Counted from the stretch's first letter, positions 7,808 through 17,166 are shown. The stretch is DNA of 64,000 nt from Streptomyces spiroverticillatus (GCA_014650415.1 BMUX01000001.1:496001-560000); one strand, 5' to 3'. A program made the numbers and translations. The notes: generated by a model not told the origin, from the sequence alone.

Positions 7808-9523
7808 CTAACCCACCTCCCCCGCCAGCCCCTTGAAGCCCTCCCAGTCCAGCTTCGGCTTCCTCGGGTCCCACAGCTTCTGGGCGACGGCCCGCAGCGG
7901 CAGCCGGACCCCCTTCGCCACCTGCCGCTGCGTCTGCGCGTTGTGGTAGTCGCACCAGACCGCGAGCTGCCCGCCGGTGATCTGCGCGTCGTAGCGCGCC
8001 GGGACGCTGTCGCTGTGGCGCAGGACGCGCGGCGTCCACTCGTCGTAGATGCGGCGGCCGGTCGGGTAGGTGAAGGTGTTGGGCTCGCCGAGCACGTAGT
8101 AGAGGTACTCGTCGTTGACGTTCAGGACCTGACGGCCCTCCTGGAGGTATGCGAGGGGCTTGCGCGCACCGATCTCCTTGCCGGTCCAGTACGCGACCTC
8201 GCGGGACTTCGGGGCGTCGACGATTCCCCCCTCGAAATAACCGTCGTTCCAGGCCCGGATGTCCGACTTGCCCTTCTTCCGGACCGCCGTCGCCCGGTCG
8301 TTCAGCCAGCTCGTGGCCAGGTCCTGGACCCGGGCCCGCGCGCCGTGCTTGGCCCGTGCGGCCCGGGTGAGCTGCGGATACGTGGCCTCCGGGTCGGAGA
8401 CGGTCAGCGCGCGGTACTCGTCGCCGCCCAGGTGCCAGTACGAGCCGGGGAAGAGGTCCGCGTACTCGGCCAGCAGCTCGTCGACGATCTTCGCCGCCTT
8501 GGGGTTCGCGATGTCGACCGCACCCCGCGACGCCTTGCCCGAGACGCTGCGCAACTGGAGGTCCGGGTGCGCGGCGATGACCGCGCCCAGGTGCCCCGGC
8601 GAGTCGATCTCGGGGATCACCCGGATGTGCCGGGAGGCGGCGAGCGCGACGATGCGGCGGATCTCGGCCTTGGTCAGGTGGTCCTTGGAGACGATCTCCG
8701 GGTGCGAGTCGGAGGCGATCCGGAAGCCCTGGTCGTCGGAGAAGTGCAGGCCGAACTCGTTCAGCTTGAGGTCGCCCATCTCGCGGATGCGGTCCTCGAT
8801 CCACGCCGCGTCGAAGTGCTTGCGGGCGGTGTCCAGCGCGAACCCGCGCTTCGGCTTGGCCGGTGCGTCCTTCAGCACGCCCTCCGCGAGCCCGCCGCCG
8901 GAGCGGACGGCCTGCTTGAGGGTGCGGGTGCCGTAGAAGACGCCCGCCTCGTCGCCGCCGCTGATGCGGACCTTCCCGCCGGAGGTGGTGACGGTGTACG
9001 ACTCGGGCGCGCCCGGCGCCCCCATCGCCAGCTCCACGTCACCGGGCCGGGCGGGGACGCCCTGCGCGTACCTCTTCTTCAGCTCTCCCGCGAGCAGCCT
9101 GCCCTCGTCGGCCAGGGCCTTCTCGCTGCCCGCGGCGACGACGACCCTGGTGGTGGCCACGGGCCGCCAGCCGGTGCCCCTGGCCGCCTTCACGTCCCGT
9201 ACGAAGGGGATGGTGCGGGGCGGCCCGCTCACCGGGCGGGTGGGGGAAGCGGCCGGGGCCGGCGGGGCGGGCGGCTTGGCGTCGCCGCCGGACGCCCCCG
9301 AGGGGGTGGACGCGCCGGGCGCGGCCGGAGTCTTCGCGGCCGGCTCCGGGGACTGCGGCCAGGCGGCGACGGTGACCGTCGTCGCCGCGGCGATCGCCAC
9401 GACCGCCCCGGCCACCAGCGCACCGCGCGGCGCCCGGCGCGCGGCGCGGTGTGCACCGGCCCGGTGCGCGCCCGTCCCGTGCGCGCGTGACTCCGGTTCC
9501 TGCGGCCCTCGGGAAAAACTCAT
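7808..9523 (-). CDS. Secreted beta-N-acetylhexosaminidase, glycoside hydrolase family 20
   Basis: The 571-aa product has an N-terminal membrane/signal segment (ALVAGAVVAIAAATTVTVAAW) after a basic leader, then a Pro/Ala-rich linker. A GH20b-like domain with VRISGGDEAGVFYGTRTLKQ follows, and then the TIM barrel starting KRGFALDTARKHF. The catalytic Asp-Glu pair is in WHLGGDEY near residue 365, with EIDSPGHL upstream. It removes terminal GlcNAc/GalNAc from chitin, peptidoglycan or glycan fragments outside the cell. ATG 9523 was preferred over 9562, though neither has a strong ribosome site. It looks monocistronic, with no chitinase nearby. Confidence 0.92.
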   Translation of the reverse strand: MSFSRGPQEPESRAHGTGAHRAGAHRAARRAPRGALVAGAVVAIAAATTVTVAAWPQSPEPAAKTPAAPGASTPSGASGGDAKPPAPPAPAASPTRPVSGPPRTIPFVRDVKAARGTGWRPVATTRVVVAAGSEKALADEGRLLAGELKKRYAQGVPARPGDVELAMGAPGAPESYTVTTSGGKVRISGGDEAGVFYGTRTLKQAVRSGGGLAEGVLKDAPAKPKRGFALDTARKHFDAAWIEDRIREMGDLKLNEFGLHFSDDQGFRIASDSHPEIVSKDHLTKAEIRRIVALAASRHIRVIPEIDSPGHLGAVIAAHPDLQLRSVSGKASRGAVDIANPKAAKIVDELLAEYADLFPGSYWHLGGDEYRALTVSDPEATYPQLTRAARAKHGARARVQDLATSWLNDRATAVRKKGKSDIRAWNDGYFEGGIVDAPKSREVAYWTGKEIGARKPLAYLQEGRQVLNVNDEYLYYVLGEPNTFTYPTGRRIYDEWTPRVLRHSDSVPARYDAQITGGQLAVWCDYHNAQTQRQVAKGVRLPLRAVAQKLWDPRKPKLDWEGFKGLAGEVG

Positions 9524-9630
9524 CCGTGCCCAACTTTCACTTGTGTCACATACCGCACCCAACCACCCCGAAAGTACGAGCCCCCGGGGCCTGAAACGTC
9601 TACCGCGCGCGCATAAACCCTCCCGTTCGG

Positions 9631-10323
9631 ATGAAATTCGCGCATTCGTCGGACACTTCCTTACTGTCCTCGCTAGCGTTTACCGCCCCCGCCACAGGAC
9701 CGGCCCCGGCCGGTGTCCCGTCCGCCGAGCCCGTCCAAGGAGTCACGCTGCACCCCTCCGTCTTTCCTGGCTTCCTTACAACGAGCGGCCGTGGCGGCCC
9801 GGCACATCTGTCACCCCTGGAGCGGTTCAACACGGCCCCCGCGCACACGGCCGAGGCCGCGCTGCTCACCTGCTGCCGCAGCCGCCGGTGGGCCGAGCGG
9901 CTCGCCGCACACCGCCCCTACCCCGATCTGGACTCCCTCCTCGCCGCCGCCGACGAAGCCTCCTACGACCTGTCGGTCGCGGAGGTCGCCGACGCCCTGG
10001 CCTGCGAGGTCCCGCCCCGCCCGGCCGCCGACACGCCGCCCGCCGCGCACACCGCGCTGCGGGCCGCGCTCGCCGCGTACGAGAGCCGCTTCGGGCACGC
10101 CTTCGTGATCTGCCTGGACGGCTTCGCCCCCGGCGAGCAGCTCGACCAGGTCCTGGCCGGAATCCGCTTCCGCCTCGGCAACGAGCGGGACGAGGAGCGG
10201 GCCGTGGCCGCCGAGGAGCTCCGGCGGCTGGCCCGGGGGCGGCTCGCCAGGACCGTACAAGAGGTACGGAACGACCACGAAGGGCTGGCGGCCGGTCCGG
10301 ATAGCCCGTCCGTGGCCGTTTGA
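9631..10323 (+). CDS. 2-oxo-4-hydroxy-4-carboxy-5-ureidoimidazoline (OHCU) decarboxylase-like protein
   Basis: Homology begins at LSPLERFNTAPAHTAEAALLTCC and continues through CRSRRWAERLAAHRPY and AALAAYESRFGHAFVICLDG to LRRLARGRLARTV, the signature of OHCU decarboxylases that finish uric acid to allantoin conversion. The only canonical in-frame start is ATG 9631 (230 aa), but that adds about 60 residues with atypical codons, including a TTA. A perfect AAGGAG at 9737-9742 precedes an in-frame CTG at 9748, giving 191 aa. The true start may be this CTG. No other uricase-pathway gene lies in the window. It sits upstream of sdhC on the same strand with 148 bp between. Confidence 0.75.
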   Translation: MKFAHSSDTSLLSSLAFTAPATGPAPAGVPSAEPVQGVTLHPSVFPGFLTTSGRGGPAHLSPLERFNTAPAHTAEAALLTCCRSRRWAERLAAHRPYPDLDSLLAAADEASYDLSVAEVADALACEVPPRPAADTPPAAHTALRAALAAYESRFGHAFVICLDGFAPGEQLDQVLAGIRFRLGNERDEERAVAAEELRRLARGRLARTVQEVRNDHEGLAAGPDSPSVAV

Positions 10324-10471
10324 CTGCCTGTTTGATCACACCGGAGGCCCCCGCGCGAGGGAACCGACAACTCGTCGCTACGATGACCGGGGCCGGTGGA
10401 CCGTACCCGGCCGGGTCTGACCGACAAACCAAGCCGGCCGACCCCAATCCCCGCTCCCGGAGGGTATTTCC

Positions 10472-10852
10472 GTGCCGGCTGGAACGCTGTATCGCGGCCG
10501 GGAAGGCATGTGGTCATGGGTGGCTCATCGAGTCACCGGTGTCCTCATCTTCTTCTTCCTGTTCGTACACGTCCTCGACACCGCTCTCGTCCGCGTCTCC
10601 CCCGAGGCGTACGACGACGTCGTGGCAACCTACAAGACCCCGCTCGTGGCCTGCCTCGAGTACGGCCTTGTCGCCGCCATCCTGTTCCACGCGCTGAACG
10701 GCCTGCGGGTCATCGCGGTGGACTTCTGGTCCAAGGGCCCCCGCTACCAGAAGCAGATGCTCTGGACCGTGCTGGCCGTCTGGATCGTGCTGATGGTCGG
10801 CGCCCTGTACCCCGTGCTCGGTCACGCCGTACGCGAAGTCTTCGGGAGCTGA
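10472..10852 (+). CDS. sdhC: Succinate dehydrogenase cytochrome b556 subunit
   Basis: The 126-aa membrane anchor has three predicted spans: HRVTGVLIFFFLFVHVLDTAL, LVACLEYGLVAAILFHALNGLRV and MLWTVLAVWIVLMVGALYPVL. Histidines in FVHVLD and LFHALNG are candidate haem ligands. The GTG at 10472 follows GGAGGG by 7 bases. It is the first gene of sdhCDAB, 8 bp before sdhD. With SdhD it anchors the flavoprotein and iron-sulfur subunits and passes electrons to menaquinone. Confidence 0.95.
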   Translation: MPAGTLYRGREGMWSWVAHRVTGVLIFFFLFVHVLDTALVRVSPEAYDDVVATYKTPLVACLEYGLVAAILFHALNGLRVIAVDFWSKGPRYQKQMLWTVLAVWIVLMVGALYPVLGHAVREVFGS

Positions 10853-10860
10853 GTCAGAAC

Positions 10861-11340
10861 ATGTCCGCTGAGACCTCTTCCGCAGGCGTCGGCCCCGTCG
10901 AGGGCGTGAGCCTTTACGACGCCGACAACCCGGCACCGGTCATCGAGCCGCCGCGCAAGCGCACCTCGAAGACCCCGCGCACCACGCGCACCAACTTCGA
11001 GCTGTACGGCTGGCTGTTCATGCGCCTGTCCGGCATCGTGCTCGTCGTCCTCGTCCTCGGCCACCTGATCATCCAGCTGGTGCTGGACGGCGGCGTGTCG
11101 AAGATCGGCTTCGCCTTCGTGGCCGGCCGCTGGGCCTCGCCGTTCTGGCAGGCCTGGGACCTCGTCATGCTGTGGCTGGCGATGCTGCACGGCGCCAACG
11201 GCCTGCGTACCGTCATCAACGACTACGCGGAGAAGCCGAAGACGCGCTTCTGGCTGAAGAACCTGCTGTACACCGCCACGGTGTTCACCGTCCTTCTGGG
11301 CACGCTGGTGATCTTCACCTTCGACCCGAACATCCGCTAG
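10861..11340 (+). CDS. sdhD: Succinate dehydrogenase hydrophobic membrane anchor subunit
   Basis: The 159-aa protein has a roughly 45-residue soluble N-terminus. Three spans follow: MRLSGIVLVVLVLGHLIIQLVL, FWQAWDLVMLWLAMLHGANGLRTVI and LLYTATVFTVLLGTLVIFTF. The LHGANGLR stretch parallels FHALNGLR of SdhC and supplies a possible haem-ligand His. The ATG at 10861 is the first good start, 8 bp after sdhC. It is co-transcribed with sdhC, sdhA and sdhB. Confidence 0.95.
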   Translation: MSAETSSAGVGPVEGVSLYDADNPAPVIEPPRKRTSKTPRTTRTNFELYGWLFMRLSGIVLVVLVLGHLIIQLVLDGGVSKIGFAFVAGRWASPFWQAWDLVMLWLAMLHGANGLRTVINDYAEKPKTRFWLKNLLYTATVFTVLLGTLVIFTFDPNIR

Positions 11341-11362
11341 GCCCGGGGCTGAGGCAATCAAG

Positions 11363-13117
11363 ATGAAGATTCACAAGTACGACACCGTCATCGTCGGCGC
11401 CGGTGGCGCGGGCATGCGCGCGGCCATCGAGTCGACCAAGCGCAGCCGCACCGCCGTGCTGACGAAGCTGTACCCGACCCGGTCCCACACGGGCGCCGCG
11501 CAGGGCGGCATGGCCGCCGCGCTGGCGAACGTGGAGGAGGACAACTGGGAGTGGCACACCTTCGACACGATCAAGGGCGGCGACTACCTGGTCGACCAGG
11601 ACGCCGCCGAGATCCTGGCGAAGGAGGCCATCGACGCGGTCCTCGACCTGGAGAAGATGGGCCTGCCGTTCGGCCGCACGCCCGCAGGTGAGATCGACCA
11701 GCGCCGTTTCGGCGGTCACTCCCGCAACCACGGCGAGGCCCCGGTCCGCCGCGCCTGCTACTCGGGCGACCGCACCGGCCACATGATCCTCCAGACCCTC
11801 TACCAGAACTGCATCAAGGAGGGTGTGGAGTTCTTCAACGAGTTCTACGTCCTCGATCAGCTCATCGTGGAGGAGGACGGCGTCAAGAAGTCGGCGGGCG
11901 TCGTCGCGTACGAGCTGGCCACCGGCGAGATCCACGTCTTCCAGGCCAAGTCGGTCATCTACGCATCGGGCGGCACCGGCAAGTTCTTCAAGGTGACCTC
12001 CAACGCGCACACCCTGACCGGTGACGGCCAGGCCGCGTGCTACCGCCGCGGGCTGCCGCTGGAGGACATGGAGTTCTTCCAGTTCCACCCGACGGGCATC
12101 TGGCGCATGGGCATCCTGCTGACGGAGGGCGCCCGCGGTGAGGGCGGCATCCTCCGCAACAAGGACGGCGAGCGCTTCATGGAGAAGTACGCGCCGGTCA
12201 TGAAGGACCTCGCGTCCCGTGACGTCGTGTCCCGCTCCATCTACACGGAGATCCGTGAGGGCCGCGGCTGCGGTCCCGAGGGCGACCACGTCTACCTCGA
12301 CCTCACGCACCTCCCGCCGGAGCAGCTCGACGCCAAGCTCCCGGACATCACCGAGTTCGCGCGGACGTACCTGGGCATCGAGCCGTACACGGACCCGATC
12401 CCGATCCAGCCGACCGCGCACTACGCCATGGGCGGCATCCCGACCAACGTCGAAGGCGAAGTCCTCAGCGACAACACCACCGTCGTCCCGGGCCTGTACG
12501 CCGCCGGCGAGGTCGCCTGCGTCTCGGTGCACGGCGCCAACCGTCTCGGCACGAACTCGCTGCTCGACATCAACGTCTTCGGGCGTCGTGCGGGCATCGC
12601 GGCCGCCGAGTACAGCCACAAGAGCGACTTCGTCGAGCTGCCGGAGAACCCTGCCCAGCTCGTCGTCGACCAGGTCGAGCGGCTGCGCAACTCCACCGGC
12701 ACCGAGCGCGTGGCCGCGCTCCGCACGGAGCTGCAGGAGACCATGGACGCCAACGTCATGGTGTTCCGCACCGAGCAGACGATCAAGACGGCCGTCGAGA
12801 AGATCGCCGAGCTGCGCGAGCGCTACCTGAACGTGTCCATCCAGGACAAGGGCAAGCGCTTCAACACGGACCTCCTGGAGGCCATCGAGCTGGGCAACCT
12901 GCTCGACCTGGCCGAGGTCATGGCCGTGTCCGCGCTGGCGCGCAAGGAGTCCCGCGGCGGTCACTACCGCGAGGACTTCCCCACCCGCGACGACGTCAAC
13001 TTCATGCGCCACACCATGGCGTACCGCGAGGTCGCGGCCGACGGCTCGGATTCGATCCGGCTCGACTACAAGCCGGTCGTCCAGACCCGCTACCAGCCGA
13101 TGGAGCGTAAGTACTGA
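11363..13117 (+). CDS. sdhA: Succinate dehydrogenase flavoprotein subunit
   Basis: The 584-aa protein has the FAD-binding GAGGAGMRAAIE at residues 11-22. SHTGAAQGG near residue 41 marks the covalent FAD-histidine region. The catalytic-domain marks are FQFHPTGIW, LTEGARGEGG and HGANRLGTNSLLD, and the C-terminal helical domain is complete. Length matches the family. It oxidises succinate to fumarate in the TCA cycle and feeds electrons to SdhB. Its last base is the first base of the sdhB start (TGATG), showing tight coupling. Confidence 0.97.
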   Translation: MKIHKYDTVIVGAGGAGMRAAIESTKRSRTAVLTKLYPTRSHTGAAQGGMAAALANVEEDNWEWHTFDTIKGGDYLVDQDAAEILAKEAIDAVLDLEKMGLPFGRTPAGEIDQRRFGGHSRNHGEAPVRRACYSGDRTGHMILQTLYQNCIKEGVEFFNEFYVLDQLIVEEDGVKKSAGVVAYELATGEIHVFQAKSVIYASGGTGKFFKVTSNAHTLTGDGQAACYRRGLPLEDMEFFQFHPTGIWRMGILLTEGARGEGGILRNKDGERFMEKYAPVMKDLASRDVVSRSIYTEIREGRGCGPEGDHVYLDLTHLPPEQLDAKLPDITEFARTYLGIEPYTDPIPIQPTAHYAMGGIPTNVEGEVLSDNTTVVPGLYAAGEVACVSVHGANRLGTNSLLDINVFGRRAGIAAAEYSHKSDFVELPENPAQLVVDQVERLRNSTGTERVAALRTELQETMDANVMVFRTEQTIKTAVEKIAELRERYLNVSIQDKGKRFNTDLLEAIELGNLLDLAEVMAVSALARKESRGGHYREDFPTRDDVNFMRHTMAYREVAADGSDSIRLDYKPVVQTRYQPMERKY

Positions 13118-13899
13118 TGGCTACCCCGACGATGGACAAGGCGGAGGCCGCCGGCAAGGGCGCTCCCGAGCCCGGCTTCGCCGACTCTCCGTACATCAAG
13201 GTCACCTTCCGGATCCGCCGGTTCAACCCGGAGATCTCGGAGGACGCCGAGTGGCAGGACTTCGAGGTCGACATGGACCCGAAGGAGCGCGTGCTCGACG
13301 CCCTGCACAAGATCAAGTGGGACCAGGACGGCACGCTCACCTTCCGCCGTTCCTGCGCCCACGGCATCTGCGGCTCCGACGCGATGCGGATCAACGGCAA
13401 GAACAGGCTCGCCTGCAAGACGCTGATCAAGGACATCAACCCGCACAAGCCGATCACGGTCGAGGCCATCAAGGGCCTGACGGTCCTCAAGGACCTGGTC
13501 GTGGACATGGACCCGTTCTTCCAGGCCTACCGCGACGTGATGCCCTTCCTGATCACCAAGGGCAACGAGCCGACGCGCGAGCGTCTGCAGTCCCCCGAGG
13601 ACCGCGAGCGCTTCGACGACACCACCAAGTGCATCCTGTGCGCCGCGTGCACGTCCTCGTGCCCGGTGTTCTGGAACGACGGCCAGTACTTCGGCCCGGC
13701 GGCGATCGTCAACGCGCACCGCTTCATCTTCGACAGCCGTGACGAGGGCGGCGAGCAGCGTCTCGAAATCCTCAACGACAAGGACGGTGTGTGGCGCTGC
13801 CGCACCACGTTCAACTGCACCGACGCGTGCCCGCGCGGCATCGAGGTCACGAAGGCGATCCAGGAAGTGAAGCGTGCGCTGATCACGCGCCGCTACTGA
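13117..13899 (+). CDS. sdhB: Succinate dehydrogenase iron-sulfur subunit
   Basis: The 260-aa protein carries the plant-type 2Fe-2S motif CAHGICGSDAMRINGKNRLAC (residues about 87-107). Two ferredoxin-type clusters follow, CILCAACTSSCP and CRTTFNCTDACP, for the 4Fe-4S and 3Fe-4S centres. It relays electrons from SdhA to the quinone site formed with SdhC/SdhD. It is the last gene of the operon, overlaps sdhA by one base, and is followed within 30 bp by a strong intrinsic terminator. Confidence 0.97.
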   Translation: MATPTMDKAEAAGKGAPEPGFADSPYIKVTFRIRRFNPEISEDAEWQDFEVDMDPKERVLDALHKIKWDQDGTLTFRRSCAHGICGSDAMRINGKNRLACKTLIKDINPHKPITVEAIKGLTVLKDLVVDMDPFFQAYRDVMPFLITKGNEPTRERLQSPEDRERFDDTTKCILCAACTSSCPVFWNDGQYFGPAAIVNAHRFIFDSRDEGGEQRLEILNDKDGVWRCRTTFNCTDACPRGIEVTKAIQEVKRALITRRY

Positions 13900-13928
13900 T
13901 TTCGCCTGTACGAGTCCTGTACGGAAAA

Positions 13929-13967
13929 GGCCCCGGCCCCCGGTGATGATCACCGGGGGCCGGGGCC
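13929..13967 (+). terminator. Terminator of the sdhCDAB operon
   Basis: A long stem (GGCCCCGGCCCCCGGTGA with its complement, near-perfect through 13967) is followed by TTCTTCTT. It separates the operon from the convergent solute-binding protein gene and may serve both. Confidence 0.88.
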
Positions 13968-13988
13968 TTCTTCTTACTCCTGCGGCTG

Positions 13989-15554
13989 CTACAGCCAGTT
14001 CAGCTCCCACAGGCGCCAGAGGCCGGTGCCGTCGGAGAGGTACTCGGACCCGCCGACCTTGCCGTTGCTGAGGATGTAGTCCTTGGTCTGCCAGAGCGGG
14101 ACCAGCGGGACGTCGTTGGCGACTTCCTTCTGCATCGCCTTGAAGTCGTCCACGGTGGATCCGCGGTCGGAGGCGGCCTGCGTCTTGGTGATCAGCCGCT
14201 CGATCTTCGGGTTCTCGTAGGCGCTCGCGTTGGAGTTGTTCTTGCCGACGAGGGGCTGGCTGTAGTTGTCCGGGTCCGGGAAGTCGGCGACCCAGCCGAC
14301 GTTGAACGCGTCGAACTTGGCGGCCTTGTAGTCCGCCTGGAACGCCGTCCACTCCTTCTTCTCGACCAGCTTGACCGAGAAGAGGTCGTCCGCCTCCAGC
14401 TGCTTCTTCAGCAGCTCGGCCTCGGCCTTGGCCGAGTCCTTGAGGTAGTAGCCGAGCGTGAAGCTGACCGGGGTCTTCACCCCGGCCTCCTCCAGCGCCG
14501 CCTTCGCCTTCTTCACGTTCGGCTTGGACGCGACGTCGAAGAAGGGGGTGCTGTGGCCGATGACGCCCTTGGGGATGGCGTCGTACAGCGGCTCGACCGT
14601 GTTGTGGAAGACGTCCTGCGCCAGCTTCGGCCGGTCGACGAGGTAGGCGACGGCCCGCCGCACGTTCACATCGTGGAACTTGGACGCCTGGCGCACGTTG
14701 AAGACCATGTTGCGGGTCTCGGTGGCGTCCTGCTCACTGATGCGCACGTTGGCCTCGCCCGGCTTGAGCTGGGCGAGCATCTCCGGCGGGAGCTGGCGGT
14801 AGGTGAGGTCGATCTCCTTGGACTCCCAGGCGGTCTGGAGGTCCTTGGAGCTCTCGTAGTACAGCACGTCGATCGGGCGGCCCGTCTTGGCCACCGCGCC
14901 CTTGTAGGCGGGGTTGGGGCGCAGCCGGCCGATCTTGCCGTTCTTGTACTCCGCCATCGTGTACGGTCCCGAACCGTCGACGACGGAACCCTTGCGCTCC
15001 GCGGTCGCCGAGTACTTGGTGCTGTCCACGATGGACCCGGCACCGGAGGCGATCTTGAACGGGAAGGTGGAGTCGCCGGACGACAGGTTGAAGGTGATCT
15101 TCTGCCCGTCCACCGACACCGACTTGAGCGTCGTCAGCAGCGAGCGCGGACCCACCTCGTTGTCGTTGCGCAGGATGCGGTCGAAGCTGAACTTCACGTC
15201 GGCAGGGGTGATCTGCTTGCCGTTGGCGAAGGTGAGGTCACTCCTCAGCTCGCACTGGTACTTCGTCAGTGTGCCGCCGACGAAGCCGCAGCTCTTGGCG
15301 GCGTCCGGGGTCGGCGTCACCGAGCCGGTCTTGAGCGTGAGCAGCGACTGGAAGACGTTGCTGTACAGGGCCCAGGAACCGGCGTCGTACGCGTAGGCCG
15401 GATCCAGTGACGACGACGCGTCGGTCGTACCGATCTTGATCGCCGGACCCTGGTCGTCGTCCGAGGGGAGGAGCATCCACCCCCCTACCGCTGCGGCAGC
15501 CACCACCACAACCGTCGCCCCGACCCGCAGGCGCACGGAACCCATCAACGGCAT
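13989..15554 (-). CDS. ABC transporter extracellular solute-binding protein, family 5 (peptide/oligopeptide type)
   Basis: The 521-aa protein has an N-terminal hydrophobic signal segment (VRLRVGATVVVVAAAAVGGWMLL) without a lipobox cysteine. The SBP_bac_5 fold follows: ASSSLDPAYAYDAGSWALYSNVFQSLL, ITPADVKFSFDRILR, GPYTMAEYKNGKIGRLRPNP, and a C-terminal WVADFPDPDNYSQPL. It should capture peptides or similar solutes outside the cell. It is an orphan: no permease or ATPase gene is adjacent, so it would rely on a transporter elsewhere. It lies convergent to sdhB across the terminator. Confidence 0.88.
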   Translation of the reverse strand: MPLMGSVRLRVGATVVVVAAAAVGGWMLLPSDDDQGPAIKIGTTDASSSLDPAYAYDAGSWALYSNVFQSLLTLKTGSVTPTPDAAKSCGFVGGTLTKYQCELRSDLTFANGKQITPADVKFSFDRILRNDNEVGPRSLLTTLKSVSVDGQKITFNLSSGDSTFPFKIASGAGSIVDSTKYSATAERKGSVVDGSGPYTMAEYKNGKIGRLRPNPAYKGAVAKTGRPIDVLYYESSKDLQTAWESKEIDLTYRQLPPEMLAQLKPGEANVRISEQDATETRNMVFNVRQASKFHDVNVRRAVAYLVDRPKLAQDVFHNTVEPLYDAIPKGVIGHSTPFFDVASKPNVKKAKAALEEAGVKTPVSFTLGYYLKDSAKAEAELLKKQLEADDLFSVKLVEKKEWTAFQADYKAAKFDAFNVGWVADFPDPDNYSQPLVGKNNSNASAYENPKIERLITKTQAASDRGSTVDDFKAMQKEVANDVPLVPLWQTKDYILSNGKVGGSEYLSDGTGLWRLWELNWL

Positions 15555-15873
15555 TGACTTGCTCTCCTTGCACTACCCCCACCCAGGGGCAGGCAGAAAC
15601 CCAACATGCCCTACCCCACGATTCATTCACCTAATCACACGAATTAGAGCGACGGAAGGGGCGAATCTTTCGCAAGTGGTCACAGATACGGGACAACTCG
15701 TCGTCAGCGGGCACGGCGCCGGTGACGCAGTGCCGCGACCTCCCGCTGGAGAAACGCCTCCTGGCACAGCTCGAAGTGGCCCGCCCTCCGCAGGTCGAAC
15801 ACACCCGGAAGGTCGCGCTGTGGGGCCCCGGCCGGGTTGGTCGGGGGCCTTCCACGTTGTGGTGAGGGTGGGG
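15555..15873. other. Intergenic region with a possible very small ORF
   Basis: This gap holds the likely promoter region of the solute-binding protein gene (around 15570-15660, locally A+T-richer). On the minus strand 15802-15704 could encode a 32-aa peptide (VFDLRRAGHFELCQEAFLQR...) with strong third-position G/C bias but no ribosome site. It may be a gene remnant. Confidence in it as a gene is low. Confidence 0.3.
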
Positions 15874-17166
15874 TCACGCCTGGAGGGAGGCCAGTCGGAC
15901 GACGGTGATGTCGGAGCGGGCGCCGACGCGGACCGGGGGTCCCCAGGCGCCCGCGCCCCGGGAGACGTAGAGCTGGGTGTCGCCGTACTTTTCGAGGCCC
16001 GCGACGGTGGGGTTGGCGAGGGCGGCGATCAGGTTGCCGGGCCAGAGCTGGCCGCCGTGGGTGTGGCCGGAGAGTTGCAGGCCCACCCCGTGGCGTACGG
16101 CCTCGTGGATCTGGACCGGCTGGTGGGCCAGGAGGACGGAGGCGCGGGAGCGGTCGCGGTCGCCGAGCGCCTTGGTGAAGTCCGGGCCCTGGCCGAAGGC
16201 TTCGCCGCCGACGTCGTTGACGCCTGCGAGGTCGAAGCCGGCGATTTCGACGCGGTCGTTTTCGAGGGGGTGCAGGCCGAGTTCGCGGATGTGGGCGAGC
16301 CAGGGGGCGGCGCCCGCGTAGTACTCGTGGTTGCCGGTGACGAAGAACTGGCCGTGCTTGGCGCGGAGTCGGCGCAGCGGTTCGGCGGCCGGGCCGAGGT
16401 CCTCGACGGTGCCGTCGACCATGTCGCCGACGATGGCGATCAGGTCGGGCTGGGCGGCGTTGACCGCGTCGACGATGCGCTCGGTGTGGGCGCGGCCGAG
16501 GATCGGGCCGAGGTGGATGTCGCTGACGACGGCGATGCGGAAGCCGTGGGCGCGGCGGGGGAGGTGGGGGAGGGGGACGGTGACGTGGGTGGTGCGGGGG
16601 CCCTGGAGGACGGAGTGGGTGCCGTACGCGACGGTGCCGGTCGCGGCCACCGCTGCGGTGGCGGCGAGGGTGCGGGACACGAAGAGGCGGCGGGTGGGGG
16701 GAGTTGGGGGTGCGGGGGCCTCGGGAGCCTTGGGGGCCTTGGGCGTCTCGGGGGCTGCCGGGGTGATCGGGGTGGGCACCTTGGTGGCATCCGGGACGGG
16801 GGCGTCGGCGGGGGCCGAGGCCGGGGTCCGGGGACGCCGGTGGGAGCGGAGCAGGAAGGGGCGGGCGGCCTCCGTCGCCAGGAGGGCCAGCGTCAGGTAG
16901 AGCAGGAGCGCGAGCCACAGGTAGCCCGGCCAGGCCAGGGTCTGCTGGAGCCAGAAGGGGAAGCCCAGGCGGCCGGAGAGGAAGGCCGTGACGGAGAGGA
17001 GGGGGAGGACCGTGAGGGCGGCCGCGCCGGTCCGGCGGATGCGCCGACCCCGTGCTCCGGGCGGCGCGGTGTCGCGGACGACGCGCTTCCAGACGTACCA
17101 GTGCACCCCGCCCAGCAGCAGAAGCAGGGCCAGTACGAAGACAACGACCACGACGACCCTCACCAC
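15874..17166 (-). CDS. Membrane-bound metallophosphoesterase (calcineurin-like, YaeI type)
   Basis: From the GTG at 17166 the product is about 430 aa. Three or four N-terminal membrane spans (RVVVVVVFVLALLLLLGGVHWYVW, ALTVLPLLSVTAFLSG, YLWLALLLYLTLALLA) come first. A Pro/Ala-rich linker follows, then a twin-arginine-like TRRLFVSRTLAATAAVAATG stretch. The C-terminal phosphoesterase domain has VVSDIHLGPI, VGDMVDG, FVTGNHEYY, LLAHQPV and LSGHTHGGQ, which form the two-metal site. The family cleaves phosphomono- or diesters; the substrate is unknown. The start is uncertain: a GTG pair at 17166/17163 lies 13 bases after GAGGG, and sequence further upstream lacks coding character. Confidence 0.85.
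   Translation of the reverse strand: MVRVVVVVVFVLALLLLLGGVHWYVWKRVVRDTAPPGARGRRIRRTGAAALTVLPLLSVTAFLSGRLGFPFWLQQTLAWPGYLWLALLLYLTLALLATEAARPFLLRSHRRPRTPASAPADAPVPDATKVPTPITPAAPETPKAPKAPEAPAPPTPPTRRLFVSRTLAATAAVAATGTVAYGTHSVLQGPRTTHVTVPLPHLPRRAHGFRIAVVSDIHLGPILGRAHTERIVDAVNAAQPDLIAIVGDMVDGTVEDLGPAAEPLRRLRAKHGQFFVTGNHEYYAGAAPWLAHIRELGLHPLENDRVEIAGFDLAGVNDVGGEAFGQGPDFTKALGDRDRSRASVLLAHQPVQIHEAVRHGVGLQLSGHTHGGQLWPGNLIAALANPTVAGLEKYGDTQLYVSRGAGAWGPPVRVGARSDITVVRLASLQA

Noticed and set aside
11315-13012. 565-codon open frame antisense to sdhA
   Set aside because: sdhA is unmistakable on the other strand and the antisense translation is low-complexity Val/Glu/Arg sequence.
15704-15802. 32-aa peptide gene
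   Set aside because: Coding bias is good but there is no ribosome site and it is too short to support by eye; mentioned only in the intergenic note.
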